Assembly (NCBI GenBank): GCA_964636865.1
Contig: CAZWVJ010000021.1
Coordinates: 1-29,863 of the forward strand
Source of the DNA: B1SED10-75 sp964636865
Lineage (GTDB): Bacteria; Bacillota; Dethiobacteria; DTU022; PWGO01
Length of the DNA stretch: 29,863 nt
Direction of reading: 5' to 3'
A program made the translations under genes and the position numbers. This document shows, in pieces, positions 23,788-29,863 of the stretch; the first letter of the stretch is position 1; every line of letters begins with the position of its first letter. The notes under the pieces are model-generated. The model saw only the letters and a program-made list of their open reading frames with translations, did not search any database and was not told where the DNA came from.

Positions 23788-25387
23788 ATTCAATATCACG
23801 TCGCTGGTATCCCATCATTCCGATGACAACAAGTAGTAGGGCTATAGCCGGGAGGATAACAAGGGCAAAATAATTCATTTCTTCTATGGGCAGTTGAGGG
23901 ATATGCCCAAAGGGAGTGATAGCGGCCATCTCTTCTGGTATATCTAAAAGTTCTCCCAGGTAGATCACCAAGAAAGAATAGCCCAGGTACAGCCAGGATA
24001 ACCCCAGCAATTTAGGCTTAAAACCCATAAGGAAAACCGATAATCCGATCATGACCAGCAGCGCCGGGTAATACACCACAACGGCGTTGATAATGGTATC
24101 AAAGGAAAGAGGGGTCTCCATAACTACCGCAGCTGCTGTCCACATACCCATTCCAGCCAGAGCTAACATGACTGCCCCGGTGGCAAGAGCCAAAACCAGG
24201 TAGCTTCCCAGCAATTTAGTCCGAGATACCGCCCTGACCAGCAGATGTTCTTTGCGGTTCTTACTTTCTTCTCCCCGAAGTTTAGTAATCATGAGCAAGG
24301 CAGGGATAGCCCCGATGATTGAAAGAACAGACATCAACATGGGAAGAAATTGTTCCGTCAGGGTGAAGCCTTCCACATCCGGCAGCATTTCTTGCATCAA
24401 TTCAAGGCTTCCCAGATAAGCTTCCATATCTCCCATTACGGAGCCATAGGAAGCACCCAAAATAAATAACCCCACCGCCCAGGCAATAATTCCATTGCGC
24501 TGCAGTCTCCAGGCTAACCCCAGAGAACTTTGTAGAAAGACAGAAGCTCGCCTACGGCCCGTTCTGGAAGGTAGGAAACCGGCTCCCAGATCACGGTTTG
24601 AGCTCAAATAGAAAGCTCCCGCAGTTACGGCCAAGCTTACCGCCAGGATAAGGACTACTGGCCACCAGTAGTTACTCACGTAAACTTCCGTGCGTGAGAT
24701 CCAACCCAAAGGGGAACACATGGAAATGGTTTCGTTACTTACATCTCCCACGGCCCGGATCAAGTAAAAAAATCCCAGGACAGCAATAGACAGTCCCACA
24801 GTGCCACGAGTGCTTTCCGCAAGTTGGGCAAACAGCGCCGTAACAGCAGTGAAGAAGATCCCGGCAACCCCCAGAGCAGCTCCATACAACAGGGAACCGT
24901 TTAGATCCATGCCCTCAATCCCCAGGGCATAAAGTCCCAGCCCTGTCAATAAGGCTAGAAGAATGTTGGTTCCCCATAATACCAACGTAGTAGAGCCTAA
25001 ACCAGATAGCTTCCCCACCGGCAGAGAACTTATCATTTCCAAACATCCGCTTTCTTCTTCTCCCCTTGTATAACGACCTACCAGCAAAATACTCATAATG
25101 GCTACTATCAGAGCAGTAAAAAGAAGCATTTGATGCCCCAGCATGGCCCCGTAAGTATAATCATCCAGCCCGTAGCCCGGGCCAAACATGGCTGTCATAG
25201 CCGGGTTGTTCATAGTTTCAGCCATCATGAGCCGTTCTTCTACCGTGGTAGTTAGCTCGGGATAAGCTGCGGCAACTACCAGGGTAAACAAAATAATTCC
25301 TATTAACCAGAAGGGAATGCGGAAACGATCCCGGCGCAGTATCAGAAGGACTTGCTGCCCTATGCCACGAAAGAATTGATCCTTCAT
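23786..25387 (-). CDS. ABC-2-type exporter permease (polyketide/multidrug exporter class)
   Basis: A 533-residue membrane protein with about 12 helices in two six-helix halves. The first half starts RRDRFRIPFWLIGIILFTL and has the loop GRYTRGEEESGCLEMISSLPVG; the second repeats the pattern with LRGEESKNRKEHLLVRAVSR. This two-times-six layout and the EE-SG motifs match the permeases of tetronasin-like and other polyketide exporters. The ATG overlaps the ATPase stop by one base (TAATG), showing translational coupling. Its TAG stop is formed by the last bases of the REP-like repeat behind the RAYT gene. It is the third gene of a TetR-ATPase-permease operon. The cargo is unknown. Confidence 0.88.
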   Translation of the reverse strand: MKDQFFRGIGQQVLLILRRDRFRIPFWLIGIILFTLVVAAAYPELTTTVEERLMMAETMNNPAMTAMFGPGYGLDDYTYGAMLGHQMLLFTALIVAIMSILLVGRYTRGEEESGCLEMISSLPVGKLSGLGSTTLVLWGTNILLALLTGLGLYALGIEGMDLNGSLLYGAALGVAGIFFTAVTALFAQLAESTRGTVGLSIAVLGFFYLIRAVGDVSNETISMCSPLGWISRTEVYVSNYWWPVVLILAVSLAVTAGAFYLSSNRDLGAGFLPSRTGRRRASVFLQSSLGLAWRLQRNGIIAWAVGLFILGASYGSVMGDMEAYLGSLELMQEMLPDVEGFTLTEQFLPMLMSVLSIIGAIPALLMITKLRGEESKNRKEHLLVRAVSRTKLLGSYLVLALATGAVMLALAGMGMWTAAAVVMETPLSFDTIINAVVVYYPALLVMIGLSVFLMGFKPKLLGLSWLYLGYSFLVIYLGELLDIPEEMAAITPFGHIPQLPIEEMNYFALVILPAIALLLVVIGMMGYQRRDIE

Positions 25388-26280
25388 TAAGCCTCACCCC
25401 TCACTGCTTCGTAGTGACGCATAAATAGGTCTTCCAGGGTAGGAGGGGCGCTCTCTATCTTTAAAATACCAAACTGGCTCACGTATTTGATTACGTGCTC
25501 TAATTCTTCAGCATCCACCTGGAAAAAATAATTTTGCCGGTTTTCCTGAAGGTTGTGGACACCCTTCATCCCGGCCAAATTATCTACCGGTTCCCGAGTT
25601 TCCAGGAGAACTTTGGTGCGAGTCAGGTGACGCAGTTCGCTAAGGGAACCGGATTCGATGATTTTTCCCTGGCGTATGATACTTACTTTGTCGCATAATT
25701 TTTCCACTTCAGATAATATGTGGCTGGACAAAAATACAGTTTTACCTTCCCTTTTTGCTTCCATGATGCATTCCCGAAATACCCGGTCCATTAAGGGATC
25801 CAGTCCCGTTGAAGGTTCATCCAAGAGGTATAGTTCGGCATCCGAGGCAAAAGCAGCTACCAGGGCTATTTTTTGCCGATTTCCCCTGGAGTAGGCACCG
25901 CATTTTTTGGTAGGGTCCAGGTCAAACCTTCGGATTAATTCTTCTCGGAGGTTCTTTTTATTAGAACCGTGCAGCCGGATAAAAAGGTCTATAACTTCTC
26001 CTCCGGTTAGCTCCGGCCAAAGGTTTACCTCTCCGGGAACATAGGCGAGCTTTCGATGAATTTCCACTGCGTTATGCCAGGCATCCATACCAAAAACCCT
26101 GGCTTTTCCACCTGAAGCTTTTAAGAGCCCCAGAAGTATGCGGATGGTGGTAGTTTTCCCTGCTCCGTTAGGACCGATAAACCCATAAACTTCTCCCGGA
26201 TTAACTTCTAGATTTACGCCTTCCAGAGCAGTAAACTTGCCGAAATTCTTAGTTAAATTATCTGTCTGCACTACTCCCAT
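25387..26280 (-). CDS. ABC transporter ATP-binding protein of the exporter
   Basis: A 297-residue ATPase. Walker A is GPNGAGKTT (36-44), the Q-loop region is YVPGEVNLWPELTG, the signature is the variant YSRGNRQKI (in place of LSGGQ), Walker B is LYLLDEPSTGLDP, and the switch histidine lies in LSSHILSE. A C-terminal regulatory segment (about 80 residues) follows. The ATG at 26280 is used because AGGGGGG lies eight bases upstream. It overlaps the end of the TetR gene by 23 bases and its stop overlaps the permease start, so all three genes are translated from one message. It powers the 12-helix permease; drug or lipid export is the usual role. Confidence 0.92.
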   Translation of the reverse strand: MGVVQTDNLTKNFGKFTALEGVNLEVNPGEVYGFIGPNGAGKTTTIRILLGLLKASGGKARVFGMDAWHNAVEIHRKLAYVPGEVNLWPELTGGEVIDLFIRLHGSNKKNLREELIRRFDLDPTKKCGAYSRGNRQKIALVAAFASDAELYLLDEPSTGLDPLMDRVFRECIMEAKREGKTVFLSSHILSEVEKLCDKVSIIRQGKIIESGSLSELRHLTRTKVLLETREPVDNLAGMKGVHNLQENRQNYFFQVDAEELEHVIKYVSQFGILKIESAPPTLEDLFMRHYEAVRGEA

Positions 26281-26920
26281 TACCATTTCCCCCCTCATGT
26301 TTATAAAAGATTTTCCTTATTATATCCAGGTACTGGTAAAATTCCCTCCAGTATGGTTCCATATTCACGGAAGCGAGGTTTTCCTCCTCAAGTCGAGCTA
26401 TTATTTCGTTCCCATAACCATCCATAACCCACTGAATCAGTTTGATAATCTTTTCCGATTCAATGTCTTCACGGAACAATGAATGGTCAATGTTCTTAAA
26501 TAGTTTATCGTAACTCAGCTTTTTTAAATGATTAATACGCTCCACCCACTCCGGGGAAAGCTCTAAACTTTTGTTTATAAAAACAGCACCTAAAAAGTTA
26601 AATACATGGGGGTTCTTGGTGTAGGCCTTTAATTTGCATTGGGCAGCTTGCCTGTATCTAGCAAGGAAGTCAGTTTCTTGTTCCTCAATTTGGTTTAAAT
26701 ACTCTTTTTCGATAAAATCAGTTCCAAATTCAAGCAAATAATTAAACAATTCTTCTTTGCTGTTAAAATAGTAAAAAAGCATTCCCTTACCAATACCGGC
26801 TTTTTCCACAATGCGGTTGGTGGAAGCTTTCTCGTAGCCTTGCTCAGCGAATTCCTGGAGGGCAGCGTTTAAGATTTTTTCCTGTTTATTATGATCTAAA
26901 CGGGTAAATTTATCCGTCAC
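26258..26920 (-). CDS. TetR/AcrR-family regulator of the ABC exporter
   Basis: A 220-residue repressor. The N-terminal DNA-binding domain reads ILNAALQEFAEQGYEKASTNRIVEKAGIGKGMLFYYFNSKEELF, a textbook TetR helix-turn-helix. The C-terminal ligand domain is helical and rich in aromatic residues. The GTG at 26920 is chosen because GAGGA sits seven bases upstream; an earlier in-frame TTG (26941) has no ribosome site. It heads the operon and overlaps the ATPase gene. A good promoter (26974-27002) with a 15-base inverted repeat right behind the -10 box suggests autoregulation, relieved when the exported compound binds. Confidence 0.92.
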   Translation of the reverse strand: MTDKFTRLDHNKQEKILNAALQEFAEQGYEKASTNRIVEKAGIGKGMLFYYFNSKEELFNYLLEFGTDFIEKEYLNQIEEQETDFLARYRQAAQCKLKAYTKNPHVFNFLGAVFINKSLELSPEWVERINHLKKLSYDKLFKNIDHSLFREDIESEKIIKLIQWVMDGYGNEIIARLEEENLASVNMEPYWREFYQYLDIIRKIFYKHEGGNGNGSSADR

Positions 26921-26950
26921 GGCAACTTCCTCTTTTTTCAATCTATTTTT

Positions 26951-27002
26951 CGACCACTTGGGTCGGTATTTTCAATATACACCTTTCCACCGGGATGATC
27001 AA
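26951..27002 (-). promoter_or_regulatory. TetR operon promoter and candidate operator
   Basis: On the minus strand, TTGATC (26997-27002), 17 bases, then TATATT (26974-26979). Nine bases downstream is the inverted repeat CGACC-N5-GGTCG (26951-26965), placed over the expected start of transcription, where a TetR dimer would block elongation. Confidence 0.65.
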
Positions 27003-27067
27003 CAAAAAATTTTAGTTGATTTAGGATATTTTTTGCCTATTTTTTGCCGGCTAAAAAAGTCATAGGG

Positions 27068-27366
27068 AGTGCAAAATCTTAAACCTGTTATCAAATGAAA
27101 GAGAAAGAGCAATGCCACAATTTGAAAAATTTAATAATCAGCAAAATAAACATAAATGCCTCGATTATGAAAAAAAGCGATTAACAAATGAGGAAATAAG
27201 GGTATTACTTTTACAACAAAAGATAGACAATAATACTCACTTACCCACCCTGGATAAAGAAACCAGGAATAAAATCTTAATAAACCTTAAATTAGCTGAA
27301 GGAGTGGCTATAAGGCAATTATCAAGAATTACTGGAATTTCAAAGAGTGTTATTGATAGATTGTAA
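27068..27366 (+). pseudogene. 3' remnant of a second RAYT gene
   Basis: The last 84 readable residues (from 27112) match the intact RAYT from ISYFKKFNN to its end SKSVIDRL, with many substitutions (for example FNNQQNKHKCLDYEKK against FNNHQNEDKCLDYDER). The match continues upstream of the ATG in the same frame (LNLLSNERERA against LKLFSNDKEKA), back to about 27080, and probably with a small deletion and frame change to about 27068. The HUH motif and tyrosine are gone, so it cannot be a nuclease. The helix-turn-helix and the REP-like repeat behind it are kept. It is diverged from the intact copy, so it is an older or separate insertion rather than a fresh duplicate. Confidence 0.85.
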
Positions 27367-27374
27367 AAATATGG

Positions 27375-27403
27375 TGGGACAAGGGACCTGTCCCCGCGTC
27401 CCT
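27375..27403 (+). repeat. REP-like repeat behind the RAYT remnant
   Basis: Identical over its 29 bases to the repeat behind the intact RAYT, and at the same nine-base distance from the gene's stop. The last two bases plus the next one (27402-27404, CTA) form the TAG stop of the convergent acyl-CoA synthetase. Confidence 0.9.
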
Positions 27404-29234
27404 AGGCGGTGGTTTGTGAGCCGTAGAGGTCTTCAATAAGCTGCTGGTAGCTTTTGCCGATTACATGGCGTTTTATTTTGAGAGTGGGAGTTAATTCTCC
27501 ACTGTCTACGCTAAAATCGTGGGGTAAAATTTTCCACCGTTTAATGGTTTCGAACCCGGCCAGCTGGGAATTGGTTTCTTCCACTGCTTCACGGACAAGT
27601 TCTTTTACTTCCGGCAGCTGGGTCAGCTCGGAAAAGTTTTCGAATTTAAGTCCTTTTTCCTCTGCCCAGGGAACCAGGGTTTCTTCATCTAAAGTTATTA
27701 AAGCTATCAGGTAGGGCCTTCGATCGCCCACAAGGACCACATTGCTGATATAGCTTTGCATCTTGAGAGTGTTCTCAATAGGCTGAGGGGCAATGTTTTT
27801 TCCCCCGGCAGTTATGATTAAATCTTTTTTGCGGTCGGTAACAATTAAAAAGCCTTCTTCGTCTAACATGCCTACATCACCGGTATGAAACCAGCCATCG
27901 CTGAAGCTTTCTTCTGTGGATTTCTTATCTTTGAAATAGCCTATAAAAACTTGTTCGCCTTTGATTAAGATTTCCCCGTCCTCGTCAAATTTGATCTGAA
28001 GGCCGGGAAATGGCTTACCCACCGTTCCAAGTTTAATATTTTCATTGGGGTGGATGGAAGTTACAGCACAATCCTCTGTCTGACCGTATATTTCCCTTAC
28101 CGGGAGATCGATGGCATGGAAAAATTCCAGGATTTCTCGGCTTATCGGCGCTGCTCCTGAAGCAATAACCTTGATGCGGTCTAAGCCGATGGAATCTTTG
28201 AGCTTGTTAAAAACCAGTTTTTGGCCCAGACGGTAGCGCCGTTCTAAACCTTTTGGAACCTTTTTTCCGTTTTGGACATAACCCATTCTTTGAAACCCTT
28301 TGCTGATGGCCCAGCGGGCAAGCTTAGCTTTAACCCCTTGCATCTCGTCAATCCGCTTGTTTATGGCTTCATAAAACTTTTCATACAACCGCGGCACGGC
28401 AAAGAAAACAGTGGGCCTAGTTTTTCTGAGATCTTCGGCAAGAGTATCCAGCCCCTTCCCGAAAGAGACCGTAGCACCAAGATAGGCAGAAATAAAACAG
28501 CTTAACATTCTTTCAGCAATGTGGGCCAGGGGCAAAAAGGAAAGGTTATACTCATGGTCCTCTTGATAAATGCCCACCGTCTCTGTCAGGGTCTGAATGG
28601 CAGATAACATATTTTTATGGGTGAGCATAACGCCTTTGGGAAAACCTGTAGTTCCAGAAGTGTAGACAATAGTAAAGACTTCTTCCGAGGATGTTTCCTC
28701 GGCAACCCGGTCCAGAATAATTTTATCTTTTCCTTCACCCAGACGGCGCACCCGCTCCTGAGAAATAACCTCTTCTGTATTCTTCTCTTCCTGAGATTCA
28801 CCTCCGGGAATATCAGCGCACTCCATCACTATGACTTTCTCCAGTTGGGGAAGATCTCCTTTCAAAGACATTACGGTTTCTAATAATTCCCGATTTTCCA
28901 CTACGCAAAATTTAGACTCGGAGTGCTCCAGGATGTAATGAATTTGTTTGGAAGGCAGGGTTACATAGATAGGAACAGAAATCCCTCCTGCGCAGATTGT
29001 TCCCAGATCGGCCTCCAGCCATTCGGGACGATTGCTGCCGATTATGGCCACCCTTTCTTCCTTATCCAAACCCAACTCATTCAGTCCCAGGGCAGTGCGA
29101 GCCACCCTGTCACCGTATTCACTCCAGTTAAACTCGGTAACCTCATCTCCATTATATTTACGCAGTGCTATTCTTTTATCTCCGGTAGTTTGCACCTGAT
29201 TCCATAATGTTGCCGGTATATTTTGCCCCTGCAT
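27402..29234 (-). CDS. fadD: Long-chain fatty acid-CoA ligase (FadD/FAA1 type)
   Basis: A 610-residue AMP-forming ligase that activates fatty acids for beta-oxidation or lipid synthesis. Motifs: the P-loop YTSGTTGFPKGVMLTH, SFLPLAHIAER (FAA1-branch signature), YGQTED, GWFHTGDVG, DRKKDLIITAGGKNIAPQPIE, and the C-terminal lysine region LTPTLKIKR. The ATG at 29234 follows GGGAGGG six bases upstream; an in-frame start 20 codons earlier is unsupported. The gene has its own promoter, with palindromes at the -35. Its TAG stop is made by the REP-like repeat behind the RAYT remnant. It differs clearly from the acyl-AMP ligase at 3.2-4.9 kb, which is a CoA-independent type. Confidence 0.93.
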   Translation of the reverse strand: MQGQNIPATLWNQVQTTGDKRIALRKYNGDEVTEFNWSEYGDRVARTALGLNELGLDKEERVAIIGSNRPEWLEADLGTICAGGISVPIYVTLPSKQIHYILEHSESKFCVVENRELLETVMSLKGDLPQLEKVIVMECADIPGGESQEEKNTEEVISQERVRRLGEGKDKIILDRVAEETSSEEVFTIVYTSGTTGFPKGVMLTHKNMLSAIQTLTETVGIYQEDHEYNLSFLPLAHIAERMLSCFISAYLGATVSFGKGLDTLAEDLRKTRPTVFFAVPRLYEKFYEAINKRIDEMQGVKAKLARWAISKGFQRMGYVQNGKKVPKGLERRYRLGQKLVFNKLKDSIGLDRIKVIASGAAPISREILEFFHAIDLPVREIYGQTEDCAVTSIHPNENIKLGTVGKPFPGLQIKFDEDGEILIKGEQVFIGYFKDKKSTEESFSDGWFHTGDVGMLDEEGFLIVTDRKKDLIITAGGKNIAPQPIENTLKMQSYISNVVLVGDRRPYLIALITLDEETLVPWAEEKGLKFENFSELTQLPEVKELVREAVEETNSQLAGFETIKRWKILPHDFSVDSGELTPTLKIKRHVIGKSYQQLIEDLYGSQTTA

Positions 29235-29284
29235 ATTCAACCCTCCCAAGTAATTTAGATTTAAACAGGACTTTATTTTGTTTA

Positions 29285-29333
29285 ATATTATCACAATTTT
29301 TAATTGTCTTGCAAGACTGAATCATGTGATAAT
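29285..29333 (-). promoter_or_regulatory. Acyl-CoA synthetase promoter with nested palindromes
   Basis: On the minus strand, TTGCAA (29309-29314), 18 bases, then TAATAT (29285-29290). The -35 lies inside the perfect 12-base palindrome GTCTTGCAAGAC (29306-29317). A wider pair, ATTATCACA (29287-29295) and TGTGATAAT (29325-29333), is arranged almost symmetrically around it. These are candidate sites for a fatty-acid-responsive repressor, which is not encoded here. Confidence 0.5.
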
Positions 29334-29390
29334 TAAGCTGCCGGCGTCTGCAGCAAATATCTGAGGGTTGCTCTCAGGGGAAAGATAAAT

Positions 29391-29863
29391 TTACAAGCTT
29401 TCTTTTTGCAGAAAACTCCTGATAAACTCTGTAATCACAGCAGGGTGCTCCATGGGTATTAGGTGCCCTGCCTCATCTACCTGGTAGTAGTAAGCATGCG
29501 GGAATAAGGATGCTGCTTTACTCAAGTCTATTTCGCTTTTATTCTCGCTTTGTCCGCCCTCTATGATTAAAACCGGACAGGATACTTCCGGTAAAAGTGG
29601 CCAGGGATTTCTTTTCAATCCGCCCATAAATAGGGCGGCTTCCGTTCTCGGGTGGCAGTCCAGGGTAAGCCCTCCGTTTTCCCCGGCTATCATGCAGCGG
29701 GAAATATAGAGTTCCAATACCTCCTCGTCCCAGCTTTTAAAGAAAGAACGGGAATACAAGTAATTTCTTGCCTCGGTGGTATCTTTCCAATAATTTTTCC
29801 GCTGCAGGGCCTTACCTGCCAGAGGATGTTATTCAAAACCTAAAAAGACAATTTGAAGATGAT
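29391..29863 (-). pseudogene. Alpha/beta hydrolase, C-terminal part, with an in-frame stop near the window edge
   Basis: The readable C-terminal part includes FMGGLKRNPWPLLPEVSCPVLIIEGG, the acidic-residue strand, and the catalytic histidine in DEAGHLIPMEHP. These are typical of the alpha/beta-hydrolase fold with a cap domain. The frame is clearly coding upstream of any start: LAGKALQRKNYWKDTTEARNY fits the cap helix of relatives. At 29829-29831 it meets TAA, beyond which the same frame continues (HLQIVFLGFE) to the edge. The gene either carries a nonsense mutation or an assembly error, or the last 35 bases are not part of it. The nucleophile region would lie outside the window. Substrate unknown. 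Confidence 0.7.

Noticed and set aside
27025..27050. Tandem ATTTTTTGCC repeat upstream of the RAYT remnant as an insertion boundary
   Set aside because: Two short AT-rich units are easily explained by chance and do not recur at the intact copy.
29760..29863. Plus-strand reading at the right edge (PYLPEDVIQNLKRQF...) as a gene
   Set aside because: It is open and protein-like but has no start or ribosome site, and the opposite strand matches a known hydrolase cap helix over most of it.
1..29863. CRISPR array, tRNA/rRNA genes, prophage or integrative element
   Set aside because: No regularly spaced repeats, cloverleaf sequences, integrase or phage structural genes were seen on either strand.

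Overview
The window looks like a chromosomal piece of an anaerobic, low-to-moderate-GC Firmicute (Clostridia, perhaps Peptococcaceae/Syntrophomonadaceae-like; no rRNA or other firm marker is present). The signs are strong AGGAGG-type ribosome sites, occasional TTG/GTG starts, AT-rich spacers, a 4-hydroxybutyryl-CoA dehydratase-type enzyme, Cys-rich 2x[4Fe-4S] proteins and a thioredoxin-type arsenate reductase. There are no tRNAs, rRNAs, CRISPR arrays or phage genes.

Layout, left to right. 1-5 kb: an arsC-like gene with an in-frame amber codon at the window edge, then (all minus) a methyltransferase behind a DEAD-box RNA helicase, a cold-shock gene with a long leader, and an orphan fatty acyl-AMP ligase. 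5.5-8.8 kb: a plus-strand ferredoxin with a winged-helix-like front, then a minus-strand group of membrane protein, VOC protein and small zincin. 9.2-11.3 kb: a Pif1 helicase-WYL-DEDDh exonuclease fusion with its own strong promoter. 11.5-17.2 kb: a small membrane protein, a sugar locus (GPH symporter plus GH38 alpha-mannosidase) and a P-II-like protein. 17.3-21.1 kb: an AbfD-like dehydratase and an AIM24-family protein (minus), and an extended SDR (plus). 21.2-22.8 kb: arsR plus an ArsP-type permease under a very long palindromic operator. 22.8-27.4 kb: a REP-associated tyrosine transposase (RAYT) between inverted REP-like repeats, a TetR/ABC exporter operon, and the decayed 3' end of a second RAYT. 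27.4-29.8 kb: a long-chain acyl-CoA synthetase and an incomplete alpha/beta hydrolase.

The most unusual structure is the RAYT/REP family. Five copies of a GGGACA...TGTCCC hairpin repeat with a CGCGTCCC tail lie at 21.1, 22.8, 23.8 and 27.4 kb. Two copies sit directly behind an intact and a truncated RAYT, and in both cases the end of the repeat forms the TAG stop codon of the convergent neighbour gene. A paired copy forms a large hairpin between two convergent genes. Second in interest is the three-domain Pif1-WYL-exonuclease protein, followed by the arsR operator and paired palindromes in front of the mannosidase locus.

Arsenic handling (arsC, arsR, permease) appears at both ends of the window but not as one operon. 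Lipid chemistry (acyl-AMP ligase, acyl-CoA synthetase, SDR, hydrolase) recurs, but the genes are scattered and no joint pathway can be shown.
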